From Pirellulaceae bacterium (GTDB lineage Bacteria > Planctomycetota > Planctomycetia > Pirellulales > Pirellulaceae), in NCBI GenBank assembly GCA_023382975.1, contig JAHDXO010000017.1, forward strand, positions 62,001-126,000: a stretch of 64,000 nt of DNA, in the 5' to 3' direction. Of this stretch, positions 25,845-34,254 are shown piece after piece. Made by a program: the position numbers and the translations under genes. Position 1 is the first letter of the stretch. The number at the start of each line of letters is the position of its first letter. A model generated the notes under the pieces. That model had not been told where the DNA came from. It searched no databases and saw only the letters and a list, made by a program, of their open reading frames with translations.

Positions 25845-27427
25845 TCGACCGCGTTTGGGTCCGGCAGTCCGGTTGGTTGGTCGGGATGCTCGTTTTGACG
25901 AGCGTTGTTGAGATGGCGATGCCGGGCGGCCCAGCCAGCCGTGTGCTTGCGTCCGAACCGCCGGATGGGTCGGTCGGTTCGGACGCGCCCGCCGATGCGC
26001 CGTCTTCGACGCGGAAACTGCCGTGGCGACGGTCGGCGTCTGGTGGTTCCGATCCGACGGCCAAGCGGCTGTCCAGCGCCCGCGAGATGCTCGAATTGTT
26101 CAACGTCGGCGACAGCGAACTCCAGCAGTTGGCTGATGGCCGGCCGCTGGTGGCGGACGAAGAGGAAACGCTCTGGAAGATCCTCTTCAACATGCCTCGG
26201 TTCGGACTGGACAAACTGCACGCTTGGCGGCGCACAAACGTCGCTTGGCAAGACATCGCGGCCGATCCGGCACCGCACCGGATCGAGGTCTTCGGGGTGA
26301 CCGGCCGGGTCCACGGAGTGCGGCGCGTCGAATTGCCGCCGGAATCGGCGGCCCGACTGGAGCTGACGCACTTCTACGAAGTCCAGTTCGACCTGGACGG
26401 CGCGGCGAACCCGGCGATCGTCTACAGTCGCGAAGTTCCCTCCGCCTGGCAGCAGCCGGCGGAATTGGATGAACGAGCAGCGTGTATGGGTCTGTTTCTG
26501 AAATCCGGATCGAGCGAGGAAGCCGAGATCCCCCTGATCTTTGCGGCCGAACGAATCGCGTGGCTGCCCGACCAGCCGAGGCCGCAGTGGGGCATCGGCC
26601 AGGATGAAATGCTGCTGGGCAATCTTGGCGTGGACGTCGGCCGTCTGGAAGGCGTGCGGCAGACCAACGGCAGGGCCTTGATGCCCGAAGACCGCGAACT
26701 GTTCTATCAAATGTTGGCAGCGACCGGCCGGGCAGACCAAGAGGCCGTTTTTCGCCAAGCCTCGCGCGAGTTCGACTTGGGCATGCTGCTGAACCAGCCT
26801 GCCAAGCTGCAAGGCCGGTTGTTGGCTTTCTACGCCCGGGCGAGCCGGGTGCAGAAGATCGTGATCGACGACGCCGACATCCGCGAGCGGTTCGGCATCG
26901 GGCATTACTACCAGATCGATCTCCAAGTGCCGCTGGACGACCAGGAAGTGCGGTTGGTCACCCGGCCGGGCGAGACGGACGGGCCCGTCTTCCGCAATTC
27001 CTATCCGGCGCACTGCAACGTGCTGCAACTGCCGGCCGGAATGCCGGATCAGCCGAACGTCGACCACGAACTGCTGGTCGCCGGTTGGTATTTCAAGCTG
27101 TGGGCGTACCGTACTGAATATGTCCAAACGTTCGGCCAGGAGAAACGCCAGTTGGGTCCGCTGTTCCTGGCCGTGACACCGCGAGTGATCGAGCGACGGC
27201 GGGAGTCGAATCCACTGTGGGGCTGGATCGGCGGCGCGGTTTTCTTGGCCCTGCTGGCCGGAATGGCCGGTGCCGGCTGGGTCTTCAGCCGTGGCGACCG
27301 CCGTTTCCACGAAAGAATGCGAGCCCGTCGCTCGGCCGGCGAGGGCGACCCGTCATTGGATCCGTTTCGGCCTCTTGTCCAAGACCAACCGGACTCCGGC
27401 TACTTGGAACCAGACCGCGACGACTGA
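25841..27427 (+). CDS. Exported membrane protein of unknown function with two repeated modules
   Basis: This 528-residue protein begins with a signal-like segment (SGWLVGMLVLTSVVEMAM) and ends with a transmembrane helix (WGWIGGAVFLALLAGMAGAGW) and a basic cytoplasmic tail. Between them are two copies of the module seen in the preceding gene. The clearer, second copy contains LGMLLNQPAKLQGRLLAFYA and FGIGHYYQIDLQ. The first has VFGVTGRVHGVRRVELP and THFYEVQFDL. The module may be a small beta-barrel, but that is a guess from the pattern of short strands. The gene is coupled to the one before by ATGA and overlaps the end of convergent glgX by 28 bases. No enzymatic residues are evident. Confidence 0.66.
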   Translation: MIDRVWVRQSGWLVGMLVLTSVVEMAMPGGPASRVLASEPPDGSVGSDAPADAPSSTRKLPWRRSASGGSDPTAKRLSSAREMLELFNVGDSELQQLADGRPLVADEEETLWKILFNMPRFGLDKLHAWRRTNVAWQDIAADPAPHRIEVFGVTGRVHGVRRVELPPESAARLELTHFYEVQFDLDGAANPAIVYSREVPSAWQQPAELDERAACMGLFLKSGSSEEAEIPLIFAAERIAWLPDQPRPQWGIGQDEMLLGNLGVDVGRLEGVRQTNGRALMPEDRELFYQMLAATGRADQEAVFRQASREFDLGMLLNQPAKLQGRLLAFYARASRVQKIVIDDADIRERFGIGHYYQIDLQVPLDDQEVRLVTRPGETDGPVFRNSYPAHCNVLQLPAGMPDQPNVDHELLVAGWYFKLWAYRTEYVQTFGQEKRQLGPLFLAVTPRVIERRRESNPLWGWIGGAVFLALLAGMAGAGWVFSRGDRRFHERMRARRSAGEGDPSLDPFRPLVQDQPDSGYLEPDRDD

Positions 27428-29523
27428 ACTGGGGATGCATCCCGTTCCTTGGCCGCGGACGGTCGAGGCCGCACGAGCACGACCACGGACTGGGCGGGCA
27501 CGATGTACTGCGGCGCGGTGATCGGCGGCTGCTTGTCCGCCGGGTAAACATCGTCGGGACTGGGACGACTGGTGTCGCAAACCAGGTGCCAGCGGCGAGG
27601 CTGGAATTCCTGGATCTGGAACGTCAGGTCCTTTTCGTGGGCGTTGATCATCACGTACAGATCCGCATCGTCCTGCGAACGCCCGTCCAGATAGAACGCC
27701 AGATGCCGCGAGGCGGCGGACATGTCGACCTCGCGGCCTGTTCCGTACCAGTGGACGTCCTCGCGCCAGAAACGGCTGCGCGCGATCGACGGGTGCGCCT
27801 TGCGGAACGCGATCATCAGCCGGAAGAACCGCACGATGTCCCGGTTCGCGTCCGCCAACCGCCAGTCGAGCCACGTGGTTTCGTTGTCTTGGTTGTACGG
27901 GTTGTTGTTGCCGCCTTGCGAGTTCAGGAATTCGTCCCCCGCACAGAACATGGGCGTCCCGTTGGAAACCATCAACAAGGCGAAGAAATTGCGGACTTGT
28001 TTCCGCCGCAGGGCCAGCACCTCGGGCGGTGCCCCCTGGTCGCCCTCCCATCCGCAATTCCAACTAAAGTTCTCGCGGTGTCCGTCCTGGTTGTTCTCGC
28101 CGTTGGCCTCGTTGTGCCGATGGTTGTAGGCGACCAAATCGTACAGCGTGAATCCATCGTGCGAATTGACATAGTTCACACTCTGGAAGGGATGGTACGC
28201 GTTCATCAGATCGTCGGGAAACAGATCGTCGCTGCCGTACAGTCGGTACATCAGGGCCTTGATGCAGTCGCTGTCGCCGCGGACGAAACGCCGGACGTCG
28301 TCGCGGTATCGGCCGTTCCACTGGAACCATCGCTTGCCCGGAAACGCGGCGCCCAACTGGACCAAGCCGCGCGCGTCCCACGGTTCGGCGATCAGGCGGA
28401 CCTTGCCCAGCATCGGATCCGAACGAATCGCGGAAATCAGGGCCGAGTCGCCCCACGAGACCGATCCATCCGAGCGCCGCGTGAAAACCGACGCCAGATC
28501 GAAACGAAACCCGTCGACATGGCAGCGCGCCACCCAATTCCGCAAGCTGTCCAGGATCATGCGAGCGACGTACCGGTTGGCGCAGTGCATCGTGTTGCCC
28601 GTGCCGGAATAGTTGCGGTACGGTCGATCCGTTTCCCCGGTCGTCATGTAGTAGGTGCTGTTGTCGATGCCCTTGTAGCTGTAGCAGGGACCGCGATGGT
28701 CGCCTTCGGCCGTATGGTTGAACACGACGTCCAGAATCACCTCGATCCCCGCCTCGTGCAGCGCCCGGACCATCTGGCGGAATTCGTTGTGGGCGTTGTT
28801 GGGATCCACGGCGTACTGCTCGTGCGGAGCGAAGAAATTCAGCGTCATGTAGCCCCAGTAATTGCCCTCCTGCGGATCGAACTGGTGAATCGGCAGCAAC
28901 TCGACCGCCGTGACTCCCAAGTCCTTCAGATAATCGATCCGCTCGATGACGCCCAGGAACTTGCCGCGATGTTCGGGCGAGACGCCGCTGTTGGGATGCT
29001 GGGTGAAGCCTTTGATGTGCATCTCGTAAATGACCAGATCGTGTTCGTGGGCCACTTCCGCAGGTGCTTCGCCGGCCCAGTCGAACGGCGGTTGATGCTG
29101 ATGCAGCACCCCCAGAGGCGCTTCCCCGTCGTTGCGGCCCGGCTGCATTGCCGCGTCGCGGTCGAAGGCTTCCGGGAAATAGACGCTGGTCGCGTAGGGA
29201 TCCAGCAGGATCTTGTCCACGTCGAAAGCGTGCATGTCGTATTGGTTGCTGGTCTTCGGACCGTCGACGCGGTACGCGTAGTATTTCGCTCCGCGCATCT
29301 GAGCGTGCGGGATGCGGCAATGCCAGATTCGCCCCGATTTATTGCGCAAGTGGCTGAACGGATACTCGAGAACCGGCTTCACGACGTCGTCCTCGCGGTA
29401 CAGCAACAGCTTCACCGACGTCGCGTGCTTCGAATAAAGTGCAAAATTAAAGGCCTGCTCGGCCGCGATCCAAGTCGCACCCAGAGGAAACGCCGCCCCT
29501 TCGACCGACTGCCAACTCGGCAT
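27400..29523 (-). CDS. glgX: Glycogen debranching enzyme GlgX (isoamylase-type, GH13)
   Basis: GlgX hydrolyses alpha-1,6 branches of glycogen limit dextrins. The 707-residue length fits the family. An N-terminal carbohydrate-binding module (GATWIAAEQAFNFALYSKHA) is followed by the GH13 barrel: DVVFNHTAEG (region I), VDGFRFDLASVF with the nucleophile Asp (region II), RLIAEPWDARG with the acid Glu (region III) and YVNSHDGFTLYDLV (region IV). The NENNQDG-like segment EANGENNQDGHRENFSWN is characteristic of GlgX. The start at 29523 is preferred because GGGAAAGGG lies just before it; 29550 is an alternative. Its 3' end overlaps the convergent gene at 25841-27427 by 28 bases. No other glycogen gene is in the window. 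Confidence 0.93.
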   Translation of the reverse strand: MPSWQSVEGAAFPLGATWIAAEQAFNFALYSKHATSVKLLLYREDDVVKPVLEYPFSHLRNKSGRIWHCRIPHAQMRGAKYYAYRVDGPKTSNQYDMHAFDVDKILLDPYATSVYFPEAFDRDAAMQPGRNDGEAPLGVLHQHQPPFDWAGEAPAEVAHEHDLVIYEMHIKGFTQHPNSGVSPEHRGKFLGVIERIDYLKDLGVTAVELLPIHQFDPQEGNYWGYMTLNFFAPHEQYAVDPNNAHNEFRQMVRALHEAGIEVILDVVFNHTAEGDHRGPCYSYKGIDNSTYYMTTGETDRPYRNYSGTGNTMHCANRYVARMILDSLRNWVARCHVDGFRFDLASVFTRRSDGSVSWGDSALISAIRSDPMLGKVRLIAEPWDARGLVQLGAAFPGKRWFQWNGRYRDDVRRFVRGDSDCIKALMYRLYGSDDLFPDDLMNAYHPFQSVNYVNSHDGFTLYDLVAYNHRHNEANGENNQDGHRENFSWNCGWEGDQGAPPEVLALRRKQVRNFFALLMVSNGTPMFCAGDEFLNSQGGNNNPYNQDNETTWLDWRLADANRDIVRFFRLMIAFRKAHPSIARSRFWREDVHWYGTGREVDMSAASRHLAFYLDGRSQDDADLYVMINAHEKDLTFQIQEFQPRRWHLVCDTSRPSPDDVYPADKQPPITAPQYIVPAQSVVVLVRPRPSAAKERDASPVQSSRSGSK

Positions 29524-29553
29524 AACCACCCTTTCCCGCAAAACGGTCATTCC

Positions 29554-29689
29554 ACTTCGGAGAATTGCGTAGAATATCGCGCTTCTGCAAATCCGACTAG
29601 TTCGAAAGCGAACCCTCCGCTGGTCGGGAATTCGAAAAACCGCAAGATTGCGCCACGTTCTCCGAAGTACAATAGCTTGAACTTCGGAG
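29554..29689. promoter_or_regulatory. Three copies of ACTTCGGAG upstream of glgX
   Basis: ACTTCGGAGAA occurs at 29554-29564, its exact reverse complement at 29658-29668, and ACTTCGGAG again at 29681-29689, all in the 254 bases between the divergent starts of glgX and the HEAT-repeat gene. This could be an operator with several sites or a hairpin. No regulator gene is adjacent. Confidence 0.4.
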
Positions 29690-29804
29690 TTTGTGCCGAT
29701 TTTGAATCGCGCAATCGGATACGATTATCGCCCAGCCTCGGCCTGCCGATCCGCGTTAGCCCGAGCCTTGAGGGGCACGCCTGGGTCGGGGCACGGATCA
29801 CATC

Positions 29805-31634
29805 ATGATGGCCACCATCGAAGAACAAATCGCGATCGTTCTGGATCCAAGTGCGGCGTCCTTTCGTCGGCGGATGGCCGTCGCCGATTTGATCCGCGCC
29901 GACACTCCCGAAGCCTGGCAGGCCTTGGAGGGGGCGTTGAGCGACGAGGACCGTTACCTCCGCCGGGAAATCGTCTCGTCGCTTCGCCGGTTGCGCGATG
30001 CCCGCGCGGCCGCTCCGCTGCTCAAGGCGCTGCACGACCAGGACGACACCGTCCGCCGTGACGCGATCGAGGGCGTGGCCGAGCTTGCCGAACCCCGCGC
30101 CATCGAGCCGCTGCAGGCGTTGGCCGCCGAAGGTCCGTACTCGATCCGCGAAGCGGCGCGACGGGCGCTCGACGAACTTCAGCGGCGCGGAATCGCTTCA
30201 TCGCCCCAGTCCGCAGGAGATGCCGAGCCCGCCGAACAGGCCCCGGAGCCGCCTCGATCCTCGGATGCCGATCAGCCCTTGCCCGACCAGCCACCGCCCG
30301 AGCGTGTTGCGCTCGAAGAAGCACCGCCCGCAGCAGCCCCGATCACGACCGCCCCGCCGGCGCCGATCGCCGCGGAAGTTGTTTCAGCCGAGGCGGGGCC
30401 GTCGACAACCGCTGCACCGGAACCAAGCAAGGCTCAGCCGCTCCGGCCGCAGACGACGCCGAGGACGGAGATCAGGCCGGTCGAAAGCGCCTTTGACCGA
30501 ATCCACTGGCAGCGTGCGGTGCGGATGCAGATCCTGCTGGGCGATCAGGTGGCCGAGGTGGTCCCGTGGTACGAACAACTCGCAACGCAGCGGCGACAAC
30601 TGCTGGACTTCGAGCAGCAGCAACAGCAGGCTCTGATGGAACTGGGATTGGAGCGAGCCGACAAGGAGGACGATCTGAGCCGGTGCGAGGCATCGCTGCA
30701 GGAGGCCCGTAGCGAACTGGCCCGGCTCGAACAATCGGCGACCCGTGTCGAGCGCGAACGGACTCTACTGATGGCCGAATCGCGTTCGGTATGGAACCAG
30801 TTCATGAACGCATTCCATGCCGAACGAAGCGAAAAGGCACGCGAGAGCATGGTTCAGGCGGACGAGAATCTGCGGGCACTGCGCGAGCAGATCGCTGCGG
30901 CCCGCCAGCAAGTCACCGGTCTCGAACGGCAGCATGATCACTTGGCTCAACCCGTCAGGCAAGCGCAATCCCGGTACGAGGAACTAACCGGCCAGCGGGA
31001 CGCCGCCGCGCTGCAGGTGTGCGAGACCAACGATCGGATCGACGCCTGGTTCCTGGATTTCCTGCTGAGTCTTTCGTCCGACGAGCGTCAATCGCGGCTG
31101 CAGCAATGCGGCCGGCTGTCGCGCGATCCGGAATTTTTCGAAACGTGTTCCGGGCCGTTGATGCGGGCGCTCAGCGACTTGCACAGCGCGAGGGCGCGGC
31201 TGCAATCCGTTTCGCAACAGCAACAGCTGGCCGTCTCGGCGGCGCAGCACAGCCTGGCAGATCTGGCGGAGACAATCGCGTCCGGCTTTCACGTCGGCAG
31301 CGCACCGCGCAAGACGATGATCCGCCTTCAGGGGTCATTGCGAGTCAATGAAACGCAGGGTTTATTCGAGGGCTACGCTGGCGCCGACGGCGTGGCGACC
31401 GGATCGGGCAGTTGCGAAGCGGATTACGCGATCGAAGAGATCGTTTGGACGCCGCCGTCCGAGTTGGCTGACGCGGTCGAAGGTTTCACGAACGGTTGGA
31501 TGGAATCCGGTCGATTGGCCGCCCGTCACCGGCACTTGGCTGCCGCGACCGAAGCCGGCCAGCGGACCGTTGCCGAGTTCATCCGCTTCCTTCGTTCCGA
31601 GTTGGAACGCGACTTGGAGGGAGCTCGGTCATGA
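29805..31634 (+). CDS. HEAT-repeat and coiled-coil protein of unknown function
   Basis: This 609-residue protein has no signal peptide or membrane helix. HEAT-type repeats fill about residues 1-125, for example RRMAVADLIRADTPEAWQAL, AAPLLKALHDQDDTVRRDAI and AIEPLQALAAEGPYSIREAA. A Pro/Ala/Glu-rich linker follows (about 130-220), then a long Gln/Glu/Arg-rich coiled coil (about 235-480, including LDFEQQQQQALMELGLERAD), then a small globular end. The stop overlaps the next start by ATGA. The second protein is also coiled-coil-rich, so the two probably assemble together. I do not recognise a known family or system. The start may be the first or the second of two adjacent ATG codons. Confidence 0.7.
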   Translation: MMATIEEQIAIVLDPSAASFRRRMAVADLIRADTPEAWQALEGALSDEDRYLRREIVSSLRRLRDARAAAPLLKALHDQDDTVRRDAIEGVAELAEPRAIEPLQALAAEGPYSIREAARRALDELQRRGIASSPQSAGDAEPAEQAPEPPRSSDADQPLPDQPPPERVALEEAPPAAAPITTAPPAPIAAEVVSAEAGPSTTAAPEPSKAQPLRPQTTPRTEIRPVESAFDRIHWQRAVRMQILLGDQVAEVVPWYEQLATQRRQLLDFEQQQQQALMELGLERADKEDDLSRCEASLQEARSELARLEQSATRVERERTLLMAESRSVWNQFMNAFHAERSEKARESMVQADENLRALREQIAAARQQVTGLERQHDHLAQPVRQAQSRYEELTGQRDAAALQVCETNDRIDAWFLDFLLSLSSDERQSRLQQCGRLSRDPEFFETCSGPLMRALSDLHSARARLQSVSQQQQLAVSAAQHSLADLAETIASGFHVGSAPRKTMIRLQGSLRVNETQGLFEGYAGADGVATGSGSCEADYAIEEIVWTPPSELADAVEGFTNGWMESGRLAARHRHLAAATEAGQRTVAEFIRFLRSELERDLEGARS

Positions 31635-32767
31635 ATGCCGTCGCCGGTTTTTTTGGCACGCGTGCCGATGCCGTTCTGTCTCTGTACCGACGCGCCGCCG
31701 CCGATGCCCGGGCGGTCGAGCAACTGGCCGAGCGGCTTCAGGAGTTGTATCGCGAGCGCGACCAACTTCATGATCGCAACAACGCCGAGATCGAGCAGCG
31801 AACCGTCCAACTGGTCGAATGCACGGCCAAGCTGGAAGGGCTCCAGCGACGGATCGCCAAACTCAACGCCATGCGCGACCAGTTGAGCTTGGCGCTGAGC
31901 AGCTTCTGGCGGCGGTTTGGCATCACGCTGCGCCGTTGGTTTACGTCCGGGGCGCCGAGCGTCGATGAGCTGCAAGACCGCCTGCGCCACCTTTCCCGGG
32001 CCGGCCGCAAAACGGAAGAGCAGGCGGACAAACTGGCGGACGGAAAGGTGCGGCAGGCCGCGCAGTTGCGCCGATTGACCATTCCGTTGGAGAGCGTGGA
32101 ATACGCGATCAGCTACTTGGAACAGTTCCAGCGGAACTACGGCAACCGGGTGCGCGCCCACCGCAACGCTATCGCGGACGAGATCCGGACAGCGGTGCGG
32201 ACCAGCAGCCTGCCGCTGCTGCGCAGCAAGCTGAACGCGCTGCCCGCCACCGTCGATCGCCGTGCGCTGGCAACGCGAGTGGTGAAACTGAAGGCGCGGT
32301 TGCTGGAACAGCCCGAAACCACCGACGAGCCACCCCTGGCCGAATTGGCTGCGGACGATTCCAAGCGGCTGGCCGAAGCGGTTGAGGCCGGCTTTGCTAT
32401 CGCGACGATCAGCGGCACCGGGCAACTGATGCTGCGCGGCGAAGGACAGAAGCACGTCCGGCGAAAACGTACCGGTCCGCGGGCGATCGTCTCAGGGAGT
32501 CATGGTCGCCGCCCGGCCAATCGGAGCGAAGCGACCTGGGAACGGATCGCCGTGAACTTGGCGGGACGGTTGCCGGTGGTGGTGGAAATCCGCCGGCGGA
32601 GTTGGCGCAGCCAGCCCTTGATCGACGCGCTGACGAGCGAGGCCCAGTTGTGGTTCCGTGTCGGCGCGATGCGCGTGGCGACTGCGGAAAAACTGGAACC
32701 GCCAAGTCGTGAAGCCGATGAACTGATTGACGAAATCCGTGGAATTCTGGAGGCAGCCGCGCTGTGA
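31631..32767 (+). CDS. Coiled-coil partner protein of unknown function
   Basis: This 378-residue protein starts inside the stop of the HEAT-repeat gene. Heptad-rich helices run through about residues 20-105 (AVEQLAERLQELYRERDQLH) and again through about 115-185 (DELQDRLRHLSRAGRKTEEQ). Between them is an amphipathic Trp/Arg-rich stretch (FWRRFGITLRRWFTSG) that could touch a membrane. The C-terminal third has a basic patch (KHVRRKRTGPRAIVSGSHGR) and ends in a helical segment. There is no transmembrane helix, nucleotide-binding motif or signal peptide. The tight coupling to the upstream gene suggests a two-protein complex. The LOG-family gene follows after 46 bases and may be in the same transcript. 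Confidence 0.68.
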   Translation: MNAVAGFFGTRADAVLSLYRRAAADARAVEQLAERLQELYRERDQLHDRNNAEIEQRTVQLVECTAKLEGLQRRIAKLNAMRDQLSLALSSFWRRFGITLRRWFTSGAPSVDELQDRLRHLSRAGRKTEEQADKLADGKVRQAAQLRRLTIPLESVEYAISYLEQFQRNYGNRVRAHRNAIADEIRTAVRTSSLPLLRSKLNALPATVDRRALATRVVKLKARLLEQPETTDEPPLAELAADDSKRLAEAVEAGFAIATISGTGQLMLRGEGQKHVRRKRTGPRAIVSGSHGRRPANRSEATWERIAVNLAGRLPVVVEIRRRSWRSQPLIDALTSEAQLWFRVGAMRVATAEKLEPPSREADELIDEIRGILEAAAL

Positions 32768-32813
32768 GGAAGTGGTGACTGGCTCCGAGCATTGATCATT
32801 CAAAGGAGAGGCT

Positions 32814-33665
32814 GTGAAAGAAACCAACGAACAACGCGTGCAGGCGATTCTGTCGTCTCCCAGTTACCGGCTGGCCGAGGAGGACGTCGAATTTCTGAAG
32901 CACTCCGACATGCGTCCGGTTCGGATGCAGTTGGAATTGCAGAAGGTCGAGCGGTTCCTGAATCGCCATCAGATCAACTCGACGATCGTCGTTTTCGGTG
33001 GCACGCAAGTGGTCGAACGCGGCGTCGCCGAGAAGCAGCTCGCCGCGGCCTGCGCCGCGCTGGCGGAAGCCCCCGAGGACGAACAGCGGCAGCGAGCCGT
33101 CGCCCGGGCCGAACGAATCCTGGCCAAATCGCACTACTACGACTCGGCGCGGGAATTCTGCCGGCTGGTGTCGCAAATCTGTCAAGTCGAAGGCAAGTGC
33201 GATTACGTCGTCGTCACCGGCGGTGGTCCGGGAATCATGGAGGCCGCCAACCGCGGGGCGTTCGACGTCGGGGCCAAGTCGATCGGCTTGAACATCACAC
33301 TGCCGGAGGAACAGTTGCCCAATCCGTACGTCACGCCGGAACTCTGTTTTCAATTCCACTATTTCGCACTGCGGAAGATGCACTTTCTGATGCGGGCCAA
33401 GGGCCTGCTGGTCTTCCCGGGCGGATTCGGGACGCTGGACGAATTGTTCGATGCGCTGACGCTTCGGCAGACCCGGCGGATGCAAGCCATCCCCATCGTG
33501 TTGTTCGGCCGGGACTACTGGAACCGCGTGGTCGATTTCCAGTTTCTGGCGGACGAGGGCGTGATCGCCGACGAACATTTGGATCTGATCCATTTCGCCG
33601 ATTCGGCGAGCGAGGCGTGGGATTTGATCTCGCGTTTCCACGAACAGGTGTCGACGGATTTCTAG
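32814..33665 (+). CDS. LOG-family (TIGR00730-like) nucleotide phosphoribohydrolase
   Basis: The 283-residue protein has the Rossmann-like fold of the LOG family, with GGGPGIMEAANRGAF (residues 136-150) and the catalytic PGGFGTLDE (202-210). In known members these residues bind and cleave nucleoside 5'-monophosphates, releasing a free base such as a cytokinin; in bacteria the true substrate is often unknown. An N-terminal helical extension of about 60 residues makes it longer than the minimal 180-200-residue type. Translation starts with GTG at 32814, supported by AAAGGAGA just before. A DUF4416 gene follows 46 bases downstream. The earlier name, lysine decarboxylase, is a historical misannotation. 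Confidence 0.88.
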   Translation: MKETNEQRVQAILSSPSYRLAEEDVEFLKHSDMRPVRMQLELQKVERFLNRHQINSTIVVFGGTQVVERGVAEKQLAAACAALAEAPEDEQRQRAVARAERILAKSHYYDSAREFCRLVSQICQVEGKCDYVVVTGGGPGIMEAANRGAFDVGAKSIGLNITLPEEQLPNPYVTPELCFQFHYFALRKMHFLMRAKGLLVFPGGFGTLDELFDALTLRQTRRMQAIPIVLFGRDYWNRVVDFQFLADEGVIADEHLDLIHFADSASEAWDLISRFHEQVSTDF

Positions 33666-33711
33666 GATGCCCCGCTGACATTCACCCCCGCCGCAGTTTA
33701 TGCTTCTTGGC

Positions 33712-34254
33712 ATGGCTGATCTTCGACCGCATTCTCCCGTGTTGCTTTTTCTGGCGGCGTTCAGCCGGTACGACGAAGCTCTGCAATGGGCCGAGCGGCA
33801 GGCGGCCGAACACTGGGGGCCGGTCGCCTTGGCCAGCGTGGTCTTTTCTTTTGACCAGACGGACTACTACGAGCCGTCGATGGGGCCGGGCCTGAAAAAG
33901 ATCCTGATGGTCTTCGAGTCTCTGATCGAGCCCACGCGATTGGTCGATATCAAACATGAAACCGGTCGGTGGGAGGCCGAGTACCGCCAATCGCACAACT
34001 GGCCCGAGCCGCGGCCGTTGAACCTGGATCCGGGATACCTGACCGAGGCCAAGCTGGTGCTGGCGACCACCAAGGACCGCAACCATCGCCTGTATCTGGA
34101 CCGCGGGATCTTTGCCGAAGTGACTCTGAGCTACCAACGCGGCGGCGCTTGGCTAGCGCGAGAATGGACCTATGCGGACTACCAGACGCCCGGTTATCAC
34201 GAGTTCCTAAATCGATGTCGCGTTTATCTTCGCAGGCGCATTCATGACGCATGA
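33712..34254 (+). CDS. DUF4416-family protein
   Basis: This 180-residue protein matches the DUF4416 pattern as I know it: LLFLAAFSRYDEALQWAE at the start, then VVFSFDQTDYYEPSMGPGLK, NLDPGYLTEAKLVLATTKDR and YLDRGIFAEVTLSYQ. The biochemical role of the family is unknown. Conserved Asp, Tyr and Lys residues suggest an enzyme, but that is only a guess. The ATG at 33712 is preferred over an in-frame TTG at 33700. Its 3' end overlaps the start of the WecA-like gene by 11 bases, so the two are translationally coupled. Confidence 0.8.
   Translation: MADLRPHSPVLLFLAAFSRYDEALQWAERQAAEHWGPVALASVVFSFDQTDYYEPSMGPGLKKILMVFESLIEPTRLVDIKHETGRWEAEYRQSHNWPEPRPLNLDPGYLTEAKLVLATTKDRNHRLYLDRGIFAEVTLSYQRGGAWLAREWTYADYQTPGYHEFLNRCRVYLRRRIHDA

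Noticed and set aside
27217-29808. Plus-strand open frame of about 863 codons opposite glgX
   Set aside because: Fully antisense to a clear GlgX; it is an artefact of GC-rich codon use.
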